Part shown: positions 24,365 to 33,802 of the stretch, piece after piece
How positions within the stretch are numbered: position 1 is the first letter of the stretch
How the letters are laid out: each line of letters starts with the position of its first letter
Assembly: GCF_002835465.1 (NCBI RefSeq)
Contig: NZ_PIZM01000016.1
Location: forward strand, 1 to 46,182
Source of the DNA: Psychromonas sp. psych-6C06
Lineage (GTDB): Bacteria > Pseudomonadota > Gammaproteobacteria > Enterobacterales > Psychromonadaceae
DNA: 46,182 nucleotides
Direction: 5' to 3'
Notes under the pieces: model-generated
Databases searched by the model: none
Told to the model about the DNA's origin: nothing
The model's input: the letters and a program-made list of their open reading frames with translations, nothing else
Program-made: the position numbers and the translations under genes

Positions 24365-25540
24365 ATGAATAAAGATACACATTTACAGCCACTGCAGGAG
24401 GATATCCTCTCCTTTGCCGATAGGTTACATAAATCAGGTTGTGCACCTCGCTCGGTTGCTAAATATACACAAGCTTATGCGCAGAAAAAGCAGGTTGAGT
24501 TGTCTATTGACGTGACGCCCACCAAAATGATCACGGTTTTTGAAGGTGAGCATCAGCGTGTAGTTATACAGGATAAAAAACCGCCATCAGTAAATTTACG
24601 TGATTTAATTGCAACCCTGTCATGTTTATCCGATGACAGACCATATTGTGATGCCAAAAGTTATTCAAACAGTACGTTATGCATCGCTAATATATTGATG
24701 CCTCCCTGTTATCTAATGCTGGTGGGTAGCACCTATATAGCGGTAATGATTGCAGCTTTATTAGGCTTTATTGCTTGGGCAGCACAAAACCTATTAACCG
24801 GAGAGCGAGCCATATTAGTGGAGTTTTTTGTCGCACTTTGCGCCAGCTTTACTGTGGGGTTGTTAGCATCGCAGTTGCCCGAACTGCCCATATTAGCGTT
24901 ATGTATCGCCTCTATTGTCTTGTTTATTCCGGGCTTAACGGTGACCAATGCATTGATGAGTTTAGCCATTAACGATTTTCGTTCTGGTATTGAATTATTG
25001 GCACAAAGTGCGCTGGTGGGAATAAAAATATTTATTGGCGTGGTACTCGGATTAAGTTTATCGAAACTGCTTGTTGATTATACAGCTGCGACTAATTTCG
25101 TTAATGAAATTCCATTAGCCTTGCACATTATGGCTTTAATCGTGATTTCGATAGGTGTCGGTATTATTTTTAATGCCAATTTTAGCGATATTATTATCGG
25201 ATTGCCGGTTGCTGCTGTTGGTATGTGGGGACCCCATTGGTTTACTTCTGATTGGGTGATCGGCACGTGGATAAGTACCATGATAATTACCCTTTACGGT
25301 CTACTTGCTGGGCGTATCCGTAAAGTACCCGCGTTGGTATATATCATTCTCGGTATTATTGTTTTAGTCCCAGGTAGTCGTATTTTGGTGGGGGCGAGTG
25401 AGTCTTTCTTTGCAACGGCCATTTTACCGATCCCTAATATTGGTTTGTCGGCACTATTAATGTTTTGTGCGATTGTAGCAGGGCAGATAATGGTCTATTC
25501 CATTTTCAGTGAACGTTTCTTTTCCAGCATCAAAAGTTAA
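24365..25540 (+). CDS. ThrE-type threonine/serine exporter family protein
   Basis: 391 residues. The N-terminal soluble part plus first membrane segments form the DUF1212 (ThrE) domain: FADRLHKSGCAPRSVAKYTQAYA at the start and FIPGLTVTNALMSLAINDFRSGI in the middle. The C-terminal five-segment ThrE_2 domain (about 245-391, ILGIIVLVPGSRILVGAS) is fused to it, as in Corynebacterium ThrE, rather than split into YjjP and YjjB. It is expected to export threonine/serine or small dicarboxylates. A hydrophilic loop (about 80-115) is longer than in the split form. It is a single gene; the ribosome-binding site is weak. Confidence 0.85.
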   Translation: MNKDTHLQPLQEDILSFADRLHKSGCAPRSVAKYTQAYAQKKQVELSIDVTPTKMITVFEGEHQRVVIQDKKPPSVNLRDLIATLSCLSDDRPYCDAKSYSNSTLCIANILMPPCYLMLVGSTYIAVMIAALLGFIAWAAQNLLTGERAILVEFFVALCASFTVGLLASQLPELPILALCIASIVLFIPGLTVTNALMSLAINDFRSGIELLAQSALVGIKIFIGVVLGLSLSKLLVDYTAATNFVNEIPLALHIMALIVISIGVGIIFNANFSDIIIGLPVAAVGMWGPHWFTSDWVIGTWISTMIITLYGLLAGRIRKVPALVYIILGIIVLVPGSRILVGASESFFATAILPIPNIGLSALLMFCAIVAGQIMVYSIFSERFFSSIKS

Positions 25541-25545
25541 AACTA

Positions 25546-25580
25546 AAAAAGCCTGAAGGTGATATGCATTCAGGCTTTTT
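25546..25580. terminator. bidirectional terminator
   Basis: A 12-bp perfect stem (AAAAAGCCTGAA / TTCAGGCTTTTT) between the convergent ThrE-type exporter and ABC importer operons, usable from both sides. Confidence 0.92.
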
Positions 25581-25604
25581 AATGAGCTGCGTTAGCGACT
25601 TAAC

Positions 25605-26576
25605 CTAGCCTTTATAAAGCTTAGGGTTAAACAGATCACGTAACCAGTCGCCTAATAAGTTGATCACTAATACCAGTGAAACTAAAACAATCCCCGGGAA
25701 AATAGTGATCCACCATGCACCAGAGAAGATATATTTAAAGCCGATACTGATCAGTGCGCCTAATGAAGGTTGATCAACCGGTAGCCCTAGTCCTAAGAAC
25801 GATAGCGCCGCTTCAGACATGATGGCATTAGCAACCTGCACCGTTGAGATCACCAAAATAGGTGATAAACAGTTCGGAAGAATATGACGGAACATAATAC
25901 GCCCTGCTTTAAACCCCATAACCTGCGCAGCTTCTACATACTCCTTCTGCTTTTCTGCGAGTACTGAGGCTCGAATGGTACGTGCATATTGAGGCCACTC
26001 AGCAACCCCAATAATGACCACTAACATGATCACAGCATATTCACTAAAGAACTCCGCGCCAAAACTAGCTTTGAAAATGGCTGAAACAATAATTGCCACC
26101 ATCATGGTCGAAAACGACAATTGAACATCTGCAAAGCGCATTAAGAAACTATCGATACGTCCACCAAAATAACCGGCAGACAAACCAATAATCGTACCAA
26201 GAACAAGTTGTACCCCCACTGCTAAAAATCCGATAGTCAGTGATAAGCGAGAACCATATAAGATAGTGGAAAGAATATCGCGACCTTGATCATCCGTACC
26301 TAATAGAAAACGACTATCACCATCTTCCATCCAGCTAGGGGGTAATTCAGAGTCCATGATATCGATCACCATAAGGTCATAGGGGTTGGTTGGCGATAGT
26401 AGTGGTGCAAATAGAGCTGCTAGAAAGAAAGCTAAAAATAGCGCAAAGCTGACCATTGCCACTTTGTCTCGTTTGAAATGATAAATAAAATCTGATTTTT
26501 TGAGCTTCTGCCAGCGTGTTGGCATCAGATTATCAGAGGTATTTGGCACGCTGTTATCCATGTTGGTGTTCTCCAT
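25605..26576 (-). CDS. peptide/glutathione ABC importer permease (GsiD/DppC-like)
   Basis: 323 residues with six membrane segments. The N-terminal OppC_N segment (about 30-85) is followed by the BPD_transp_1 domain. The EAA motif reads EYVEAAQVMGFKAGRIMFRHILPN (about 210-233). It forms the inner-membrane channel with the permease encoded just upstream. The start ATG lies two bases after the stop of that gene, and the ribosome-binding site AAAGAGG is inside its last codons, so the two are translationally coupled. It is the last gene of the importer operon. Confidence 0.93.
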   Translation of the reverse strand: MENTNMDNSVPNTSDNLMPTRWQKLKKSDFIYHFKRDKVAMVSFALFLAFFLAALFAPLLSPTNPYDLMVIDIMDSELPPSWMEDGDSRFLLGTDDQGRDILSTILYGSRLSLTIGFLAVGVQLVLGTIIGLSAGYFGGRIDSFLMRFADVQLSFSTMMVAIIVSAIFKASFGAEFFSEYAVIMLVVIIGVAEWPQYARTIRASVLAEKQKEYVEAAQVMGFKAGRIMFRHILPNCLSPILVISTVQVANAIMSEAALSFLGLGLPVDQPSLGALISIGFKYIFSGAWWITIFPGIVLVSLVLVINLLGDWLRDLFNPKLYKG

Positions 26577-26578
26577 GA

Positions 26579-27556
26579 TTATGCCTCTTTGCCAGTAATA
26601 TTAACGGTTGGATTGATCACTCCGTATAACAGGTCAACGATAGTATTAGTGATCACAAAAATTAAGCCTACAAAAATAACGTAAGCGGTGATCAGCGGGG
26701 TATCAACACGGTTAATAGCCTCTAAAAATAGAAAGCCTGTACCTGGCCATTGGAAAACGGTTTCAGTAAGAATGGTATAAGCAACCATGGTACCTATTTG
26801 AACACCACCAACGGTTAGTAATGGGAGCATGGTATTTTTCAGCGCATGCTGATAATACACCTTATTCATTGGCAACCCTTTGGCGGTAGCAAATTTCACA
26901 TATTCTGAGCTTAATGACTCAAGCATTTCAGATCTTACCAAGCGGATAAATAGCGGTAACATGATTGAAGCCAATGAAACGCAAGGTAACACCAAGTGTA
27001 ACAAGCCATCTTTACTCAAGAAGCCTGTTTCCCAGCCTAATATATTCACTGTTTCTCCTCTACCATAGGAGGGGAGCCAATTGAGTTCGACTGAAAATAT
27101 ATACATTAGGATAATTGCAGTTAAGAAAACCGGAACAGAGATACCGATACTGCTAAGTGCCATGATTACCTTAGTCCAGATGCTTTTAGGGTGAATGGCG
27201 GAATACACGCCAAGGGGGATAGAGACGGCAATAATGATTAACGCTGCGCCAAATACTAACTCTAAGGTCGCTTGTAATTTATCTAAAATCACTTCGGTGG
27301 CGGGGCGTTTGAAAAAGTAAGAGTTGCCTAAATCACCCTGAAGGGCGCTACCTATAAAGCGAGTATATTTAGTGAGATAGGGATCATTTAAACCAAGCTC
27401 TTCACGTAACACTTGGCGCTCCTCTTCAGAAACAGATTGTCCAACCATTTCTCGCAGTGGATCTCCGAGGTTATCTTGAATTGCAAAGGCGACTAAGCTA
27501 ATCACAAACATTACAACTAAAGCTTGAAAAAGTCGCTTAACCAGAAAGGTAAACAT
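26579..27556 (-). CDS. peptide/glutathione ABC importer permease (GsiC/DppB-like)
   Basis: 325 residues with six membrane segments. The OppB/DppB-type N-terminus (MFTFLVKRLFQALVVMFVIS) and the EAA motif EYVKFATAKGLPMNKVYYQHALKN (about 218-241) are visible. It pairs with the second permease. It is third in the operon after the ATPase and binding-protein genes, the same order as E. coli gsiABCD. Confidence 0.93.
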   Translation of the reverse strand: MFTFLVKRLFQALVVMFVISLVAFAIQDNLGDPLREMVGQSVSEEERQVLREELGLNDPYLTKYTRFIGSALQGDLGNSYFFKRPATEVILDKLQATLELVFGAALIIIAVSIPLGVYSAIHPKSIWTKVIMALSSIGISVPVFLTAIILMYIFSVELNWLPSYGRGETVNILGWETGFLSKDGLLHLVLPCVSLASIMLPLFIRLVRSEMLESLSSEYVKFATAKGLPMNKVYYQHALKNTMLPLLTVGGVQIGTMVAYTILTETVFQWPGTGFLFLEAINRVDTPLITAYVIFVGLIFVITNTIVDLLYGVINPTVNITGKEA

Positions 27557-27600
27557 GGGGGATTCCTACATATTAATAAAAAGTAAAAGTACATGAGCGG

Positions 27601-27639
27601 ACAAAGAGACAAGCAATAAAAGTTAACTTATCTCTTTGT
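27601..27639 (-). other. intercistronic hairpin after the binding-protein gene
   Basis: ACAAAGAGA (27601-27609) and TCTCTTTGT (27631-27639) are perfect complements in the 93-base gap between the binding-protein and permease genes. Such hairpins commonly stabilise the binding-protein message so that it exceeds the permeases. Confidence 0.55.
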
Positions 27640-27649
27640 TGCTTTAAGG

Positions 27650-29200
27650 TTATTTCACAACTAAATCGCCAAAGTATGGAAAGTTCATTGCGTTAACGAT
27701 AGGTGAAATTTGTAGATTAGATTTTGCGCCCCATGCAAGGTTTTGCCAGTGTAGTGGAACAAATACAGCATCGTTATAAAGGATCTGCTCGACCTCTTTT
27801 AACATCTCCGAACGTTTGCTCGGATCTGTTTCAGCATTGGCTTTATTAACTAAGGCATCTAATTTAGGGTTCGCGTAGTGACCACAGTTATATGCACCTT
27901 TGCCAGTTTCTGCATCACGAGTCATGGTTAAAAATTCAGAGAAGTTAGCTGAATCTTCGGTATCAGCATGCCAACCAATCATCATCATATCTGCTGAACA
28001 TTTATCAAACTCAGGCCAATATTGCGCTTTTGGCATCGTTTTAAGATCTACCTTAATGCCAATTTTTGATAGCATTGACGACGTTGCTTGTGCAATTTGT
28101 GCATCGTTAACATAGCGGTTATTGGGTGCCATCATAGTTAAGTTAAAGCCTTTTTCGTAACCTGCCTCTTTCATGAGGGCGCGTGCTTTTTTAAGGTCGT
28201 AACGTGGCACTAAATTCTCATCATGGCCTGCATAACCTGTCGGGCTTTGTTGGCCTGCAGTGGTTGCAAAGCCTTTCATTATTTTCTTAACAATACCTTC
28301 GTTATTGATAGCATGGACAATGGCTTGACGAACACGTACGTCTTTTAATGCTTCATTGCTGTTTTGATTCATTTGTAAAGTTATGACACGTGTGCCTGGA
28401 ACGGTTGTTAATTCAATTCCTTTTGTTTTAATTACACGTTTATGATCGTTCGGTGCAACAGGGTGAATTAGATCTACACCGCCTGACAGCAGGGCTGCAA
28501 CGCGTGTTGCATTTTCTTTGATAGGCACCATTGTTAATTTATCAACATTACCTGGTGATTTTTTATCCCAGTAATTATCAAAACGTTCAAATACCACTTT
28601 GATACCCTGCTCACGAGAAGTGACAATAAAAGGACCTGTACCTGATACGTTAGTTGATGCGAATGAGTTACCATGCTTTACGATAATTGCTTTATCTTTT
28701 CCGTCAATTTCCCCCGAATAGAATTTACTGTCCATTGGGAAAATGTAGGTCGCAGTTTGTAATACTAACGGGTACGGTTCAGTAGAGATAATTTCTACTG
28801 TGTAATCATCAATTTTTTTAAGTTCTTTATAAGGTGAGAAAATGGCTTTGTAATCACCTGATTTTTTTAAGCGGTTAAAGGTCCATACAACATCATCTGC
28901 GGTTAATTTATTACCTGAATGGAAAGTAACATCTTTGCGTAGTGTAAAACGGAAGGTTGTATCATCAACACGCTCCCATTTCTCAGCAATACGTGCTTCA
29001 AAGTTAAACGCTTTATCAAAACGTACCAATGGATCAAATAACATATGAGACATCTGCATTACACCACCGGATAGCTGCTCATGTGGATCAAGGGTTACTG
29101 GATCTGAGTCATAAGCAATAGTGATATCGGCAGCCGTTGCTGAAAAGCTTAAACCTGTTGCAAGTAATGCTATTGCTAGCTTTGTTTTCAAAAGTTTCAT
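27650..29200 (-). CDS. periplasmic peptide/glutathione-binding protein (SBP family 5, GsiB-like)
   Basis: 516 residues, close to GsiB (512). The signal peptide is about 1-23, ending FSATAAD. The SBP_bac_5 fold begins ITIAYDSDPVTLDPHEQLSG, with GTGPFIVTSREQG and the C-terminal PLHWQNLAWGAKSNLQISP. It captures the substrate and delivers it to the permease pair. The operon order and the fused ATPase favour a GsiABCD-like glutathione/peptide importer, but substrate choice in this family (dipeptides, nickel, glutathione) cannot be settled from sequence. Confidence 0.92.
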   Translation of the reverse strand: MKLLKTKLAIALLATGLSFSATAADITIAYDSDPVTLDPHEQLSGGVMQMSHMLFDPLVRFDKAFNFEARIAEKWERVDDTTFRFTLRKDVTFHSGNKLTADDVVWTFNRLKKSGDYKAIFSPYKELKKIDDYTVEIISTEPYPLVLQTATYIFPMDSKFYSGEIDGKDKAIIVKHGNSFASTNVSGTGPFIVTSREQGIKVVFERFDNYWDKKSPGNVDKLTMVPIKENATRVAALLSGGVDLIHPVAPNDHKRVIKTKGIELTTVPGTRVITLQMNQNSNEALKDVRVRQAIVHAINNEGIVKKIMKGFATTAGQQSPTGYAGHDENLVPRYDLKKARALMKEAGYEKGFNLTMMAPNNRYVNDAQIAQATSSMLSKIGIKVDLKTMPKAQYWPEFDKCSADMMMIGWHADTEDSANFSEFLTMTRDAETGKGAYNCGHYANPKLDALVNKANAETDPSKRSEMLKEVEQILYNDAVFVPLHWQNLAWGAKSNLQISPIVNAMNFPYFGDLVVK

Positions 29201-29232
29201 CCGTTTATTTCCTTTAATATCAAGTGAATTGT

Positions 29233-30939
29233 TTATAACGCTGTGCGTAAGCCTTTAAACTCTGGCATAAGCGAGACGAGGTGTTGGCTGTATTCATGTT
29301 GTGCATTGGTAAAGAGTTGTTCGCTGTCACTGACCTCCACAAGTTGCCCTTGGCGCATCACGCCAATTCGATCACAAACCTGGCGAATAACAGGGAGATC
29401 GTGGCTGATAAATAACATAGTTAAATTTAATTCATCCTGTAGATCTTTAAGTAGGTTTAAAATTTGAGCTTGCACTGAAACATCTAAAGCAGATGTTGGT
29501 TCATCACAGATAAGTAGGCGAGGACGAGTCGCCAATGCACGTGCTATTGAGATTCGTTGACGCTGGCCACCAGAAAATTCATGTGGGTATTTTACTCCTG
29601 CCATTCTGCCTAGGCCGACGTGTTCAAGTAGGTCAAATACAATTTTCTGAATCTGGTGCTCAGAAGAGGCTAATTTATGGAATCGAATCGGCTCTGCAAT
29701 AATATCGTAGATCTTCATACGTGGATTCATTGAGGTGTAAGGGTTTTGAAAGACCATTTGCATCTGGCGCCTTATTGGACGGCGTTGTTTTTCTGACTTT
29801 AATGCGGTCAAATCGATCCCCTCAAAAGTGATTACTCCTTCATTTGGTGGGTAAAGTCCTGCAATGACACGTGCGATGGTTGACTTTCCTGAGCCTGATT
29901 CGCCAACTAAACCAAAAGTCTCACCTTCGTTAATAGAAAAACTAACATTTTTATTTGCTTGCACATATTCGCGTTTACTTTCAAAAAATGAGTCTTTAGT
30001 AACAAAACGTAGGCTGACATTTTCGACATTGAGAAGTGGCCCGCTATAGTCGCGCTGATCTTGGCTTTGTCCTAACCAGTGATTTTTAACATCTAGTTTT
30101 TCAAGCTCATGGGCTTCTTCAATATAACTAACTAGCGGAAAACGGCCTAGTTTTATATCTGATCGTGGTACCGCTGAAATTAAGCTGCGTGTATATTCAT
30201 GCTCAGGTGAGCCCAATACTTGCCTTGTAGTCCCAAATTCAACTAAATCACCACGGTACATTACTGCTACACGATCGGTAACGTTGGAGACAACGCCCAT
30301 ATCATGGGTAACGAGCATACAGCCGACTTGTTTTTCGATACATAAATTTCGAATCAGGGTGAGAATTTGATCTTGAATTGAAACATCTAATGCAGTGGTT
30401 GGTTCATCGGCAATAATAAGATCTGGTTCACCTGATAGCGCTATTGCAATCACCACACGCTGACGCATGCCACCTGAAAATTGATGAGGGTATTGTTTAA
30501 TACGTAACTCGGGTTCTGGGATACCGACTTGCTCCATTAAGCTGATTGCACGCCCCATAGCCTCAGTGTTGCTCATACTTAAATTAGCATGGATCGTTTC
30601 AAGTAACTGTTGCTCGACGGTAAATAGTGGATTTAATGATGTCATTGGATCTTGGAAAATAAAGCCGATTTTATTACCGCGAATTTGGTGCATCTGCTCA
30701 GTATTTTTACCAGAAATAGTCTCGCCATTAAGGAATACATCACCGGCAGCGATAATACCAGGAGGGCTAAGTAGATCGATTATCGCATTACCGACGGTGG
30801 ACTTACCTGCGCCAGATTCACCGACTACACCCACTATTTCACCACGTTCAATATTAAAAGAGAGGTTTTTTACCGCGGTGTGAGTACCAAAACGTGAAGG
30901 ATATTCAATACGAAGGTTTTTTACTTCCAATAAAGACAT
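29233..30939 (-). CDS. ABC importer ATPase with two nucleotide-binding domains (GsiA-like)
   Basis: 568 residues containing two complete oligopeptide-type ATPase domains, in place of separate DppD and DppF. First domain (about 1-275): Walker A GESGAGKST, signature FSGGMRQR, Walker B IIADEPTTALD. Second domain (about 295-568): GESGSGKST, FSGGQRQR, LLICDEPTSALD. Both sets look catalytically intact. E. coli GsiA (623) has the same layout. It is the first gene of the operon, followed by binding protein and two permeases. Confidence 0.93.
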   Translation of the reverse strand: MSLLEVKNLRIEYPSRFGTHTAVKNLSFNIERGEIVGVVGESGAGKSTVGNAIIDLLSPPGIIAAGDVFLNGETISGKNTEQMHQIRGNKIGFIFQDPMTSLNPLFTVEQQLLETIHANLSMSNTEAMGRAISLMEQVGIPEPELRIKQYPHQFSGGMRQRVVIAIALSGEPDLIIADEPTTALDVSIQDQILTLIRNLCIEKQVGCMLVTHDMGVVSNVTDRVAVMYRGDLVEFGTTRQVLGSPEHEYTRSLISAVPRSDIKLGRFPLVSYIEEAHELEKLDVKNHWLGQSQDQRDYSGPLLNVENVSLRFVTKDSFFESKREYVQANKNVSFSINEGETFGLVGESGSGKSTIARVIAGLYPPNEGVITFEGIDLTALKSEKQRRPIRRQMQMVFQNPYTSMNPRMKIYDIIAEPIRFHKLASSEHQIQKIVFDLLEHVGLGRMAGVKYPHEFSGGQRQRISIARALATRPRLLICDEPTSALDVSVQAQILNLLKDLQDELNLTMLFISHDLPVIRQVCDRIGVMRQGQLVEVSDSEQLFTNAQHEYSQHLVSLMPEFKGLRTAL

Positions 30940-31432
30940 TAAGTGGATCCCTGAAATTACTTAAGTGCTGCACTAATTAATAAAATTTAAACGATTATTA
31001 CTGATGAATAGTTATTCAATATTTTTGCATATAACAAAAAGTTATAAGTGAATGAAGTTATATTAGACCAACAAATAGCGCTGAACAATTAATGAAGATG
31101 ATTTTTGGCTACGACTTCAAACTATTAAATGTTCTCTGTATGGTTCATTTTTATTGATGTTTTATTCTGAGAAGTGTTTTTTTTATATTTTAAACGCATT
31201 TGTGAATGAGTTTAAAATTCACTCTACACGCTAAAAAATTGTTTTGTTTTTCTTTTTCTTATTCCTTTTGGTTATATCTTTTTGGGGGGGATTAATTTTC
31301 TTTATTTGATGTTTTTTGCGTGCAGGGATGAGTGTATAACCTAGCCATGTAAGTTTTTTATTTATGGATTATTTTTAATTAAAACAGAGGGAAGTTTATG
31401 AAGCGTTTATTTTTGTGTTTTTATAAGTAGAT
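30940..31432. other. AT-rich intergenic region upstream of the importer operon
   Basis: About 490 very AT-rich bases. The palindrome TATAAC-AAAAA-GTTATA (31030-31046) lies about 90 bases before the ATPase start and could be an operator or promoter element. A possible promoter on the minus strand reads TTCATT, 17 bases, TATATG, which is weak. A GGGGGGG tract follows at about 31285. No gene is supported here. Confidence 0.5.
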
Positions 31433-31456
31433 AAAAAAGGCCTCCAAAGAGGCCTT
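31433..31456 (-). terminator. asd terminator
   Basis: Eight-bp stem (AAGGCCTC / GAGGCCTT, loop CAAA) followed by T-run on the minus strand, 21 bases after the asd stop codon. Confidence 0.88.
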
Positions 31457-31476
31457 AATCACAATTAACGTGAAGC

Positions 31477-32589
31477 TTATGCTTCTTGCAAGATGTTTAA
31501 CATACGACGAAGTGGCTCTGCCGCACCCCATAGTAATTGGTCACCAACAGTAAATGCACTCACGTATTCTGGGCCCATTGCTAGTTTACGAATACGGCCA
31601 ACAGGGATACTTAGCGTACCAGTTACTTTTGCAGGTGAAAGATCAGAAACAGTTGCATCACGTTCATTTGGAATCACTTTTACCCATTCATTATGAGATG
31701 CTAGGATGTTTTCAATCTCTGCAACTGAAACATCTTTCTTCAATTTCATGGTGATCGCTTGACTATGACAGCGCATTGCGCCAATACGTACACATAATCC
31801 ATCGATAGGTGTTTGGTTATCGCTTGTGCCTAAAATCTTATTTGCTTCAACCTGAGCTTTCCACTCTTCTTTTGATTGACCAGAAGGCATTGGTACATCA
31901 ATCCAAGGGATTAGACTACCTGCAAGTGCCGCACCAAACTGATCCGTTGGTAAGTCATCACTACGAAGATGCTCCGCAACCTGTTGGTCTATCTCTAAGA
32001 TAGCAGAAGCAGGATCAGCAAGCTTGTCAGCGACGACATCTTTAATCGAACCCATTTGGCTGATTAGTTCACGCATATTACGTGCACCAGCACCAGAAGC
32101 AGCTTGGTAAGTGTGCGGTGTTACCCACTCAATTAAATCGGCTTCAAATAGACCACCTAATGCGATTAATAGTAATGAAACCGTACAGTTACCGCCTACA
32201 TAGGTTTTTACACCATCTTTTAGGCCCTGTTGAATAACGTTTTTATTAACAGGATCTAATACGATGATGGCATCATCTTTCATGCGTAATGAAGAAGCTG
32301 CATCAATCCAGTAACCGTTCCAACCGCTTTCACGCAGTTTTGGGTAAACTTCGTTAGTGTAATCACCACCTTGACAGGTAATGATAATATCCATTTTCGC
32401 AAGATCGTCGATTGCAAATGCATCTTTTAATGTATCGGTTGGTTTTCCAATATCTGGTGATGCTAGACCCACTTGAGAGGTGGTGAAAAACACAGGCTCA
32501 ATCGTTGCAAAATCATTTTCATCACGCATTCTTTGCATAAGCACAGAGCCAACCATACCGCGCCAACCAACTAAACCAACTTTTTTCAT
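31477..32589 (-). CDS. asd: aspartate-semialdehyde dehydrogenase
   Basis: NADPH-dependent reduction of aspartyl phosphate to aspartate semialdehyde, at the branch to lysine/diaminopimelate, methionine and threonine. 370 residues from the ATG at 32589 (E. coli 367). The nucleotide-binding start [18 protein letters not shown] is typical, and catalytic Cys135 is in [10 protein letters not shown]. The frame is open 13 codons further to 32628, but AAGGA lies upstream of the internal ATG and family N-termini start there. No lysine-riboswitch structure is visible in the roughly 200 bases upstream. Confidence 0.97.
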   Translation of the reverse strand: MKKVGLVGWRGMVGSVLMQRMRDENDFATIEPVFFTTSQVGLASPDIGKPTDTLKDAFAIDDLAKMDIIITCQGGDYTNEVYPKLRESGWNGYWIDAASSLRMKDDAIIVLDPVNKNVIQQGLKDGVKTYVGGNCTVSLLLIALGGLFEADLIEWVTPHTYQAASGAGARNMRELISQMGSIKDVVADKLADPASAILEIDQQVAEHLRSDDLPTDQFGAALAGSLIPWIDVPMPSGQSKEEWKAQVEANKILGTSDNQTPIDGLCVRIGAMRCHSQAITMKLKKDVSVAEIENILASHNEWVKVIPNERDATVSDLSPAKVTGTLSIPVGRIRKLAMGPEYVSAFTVGDQLLWGAAEPLRRMLNILQEA

Positions 32590-32805
32590 GGGACTAACTT
32601 CCTTAATAGTATTTGAGTATCCGGTCATCTATTAACCGTACGTTAAACTTACCATTAACTACTTTACTCTGGCTAGTTTTTTGACTGATCTAAATTAATA
32701 AAAGTGCAGGAAGAGGTGGGATAAGTGGTGAATGCTTGCTATTAGCGGTCATCCTATTTTTAAAGGAGACCGCTCAGGCTTCGCGCTAGAAATAAATCGA
32801 AAAAT

Positions 32806-33669
32806 TTAATCGTAAATAGTAGGGATTGGTTGACGCTTATGTTGAGTGCGTTGATAGATAGCAATGAGTTTATCTTCAATCTCCTGCGGTACCGTTTTTC
32901 CCTCTAAAAAATCATCAATTTGGTCGTAGGTCATGCCCAGTGCAATTTCATCTTCTAGCTGAGGTTTATCCTCTTCTAAATCGGCAGTCGGGGCCTTTTC
33001 AACTAATAATGCTGGCGCGCCAAGATGTTTTGCTAGGGCACGTACTTGACGTTTGTTAAGGCCAAACAAAGGGGCTAAATCACAAGCTCCATCACCATGC
33101 TTAGTGTAAAAGCCTGTAATGTTTTCTGCGCTGTGGTCTGTACCGACGACTAAGCCACCTGTTAATCCCGCTATTTCATACTGTGCAATCATACGCATAC
33201 GTGCTTTTACATTGCCCTTAACGAAGTCTATGTTGGCATGAGTGGCAAGAGAGGCTGAGCTTGTCTGCAAAGCAGAAAGAGTGTTCTCATGAATGCCATC
33301 TGCACCAGACTGGATATTCACACTGACACTATGCGAGGGTTGGATAAATTGTAATGCAAGTTGTGCTTCATCTTCATCTTTTTGGATTGCATAGGGTAGA
33401 CGCACTGCGATAAATTGGTATTGTTCGTTATTCTCTGAATCATTGAGTTGCTCAACGGCTAACTGGCATAAACGCCCAGCAGTACTAGAGTCAACGCCAC
33501 CGCTAATGCCAAGCACTAAGGTATGGCAATAAGCTTGTTGTAGTTTACTTTTAATGAAATCGATGCGAGTTTGAATTTCAGATGCGACATCAATTTCAGC
33601 AAGCACGCGCATCTCTTTTAATATTTGTTGTTTCATTAAACTAGGCCTATTTTGAATGTTTGAGCACAT
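32806..33669 (-). CDS. nadE: ammonia-dependent NAD+ synthetase
   Basis: Final step of NAD synthesis: nicotinate adenine dinucleotide + NH3 + ATP to NAD. 287 residues (E. coli 275). The PP-loop ATPase motif is [15 protein letters not shown] (about 54-68), and [19 protein letters not shown] and [13 protein letters not shown] are the expected NaAD-binding and closing segments. No glutaminase domain is present, so ammonia is used directly. The ATG at 33669 is preceded by AAGGAT at ideal spacing and is preferred over the internal Met at 33636. It is divergent from glmU. Confidence 0.96.
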   Translation of the reverse strand: MCSNIQNRPSLMKQQILKEMRVLAEIDVASEIQTRIDFIKSKLQQAYCHTLVLGISGGVDSSTAGRLCQLAVEQLNDSENNEQYQFIAVRLPYAIQKDEDEAQLALQFIQPSHSVSVNIQSGADGIHENTLSALQTSSASLATHANIDFVKGNVKARMRMIAQYEIAGLTGGLVVGTDHSAENITGFYTKHGDGACDLAPLFGLNKRQVRALAKHLGAPALLVEKAPTADLEEDKPQLEDEIALGMTYDQIDDFLEGKTVPQEIEDKLIAIYQRTQHKRQPIPTIYD

Positions 33670-33802
33670 ATCTTATCCTTAATGTGCTAAATAATTAATA
33701 ATAAACAGAGAGAAATGTTATTTATTTGCTGTTTGCTATTCGCAGTTGATTGTTTATTCGTTAAAATACCCTTTTTTTTTCTCATTATATGGAATCCACA
33801 TT

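Noticed and set aside
31398-31430. Ten-codon frame (MKRLFLCFYK) with a good ribosome-binding site
   Set aside because: It is too short, has no recognised leader-peptide role, and leads into the asd terminator from the opposite side without a plus-strand gene to regulate.
32590-32805. Lysine riboswitch upstream of asd
   Set aside because: No riboswitch-like fold was found. The only hairpin (GCGGTC 32745-32750 / GACCGC 32768-32773) is short, lacks a T-run and lies just beyond the nadE stop.
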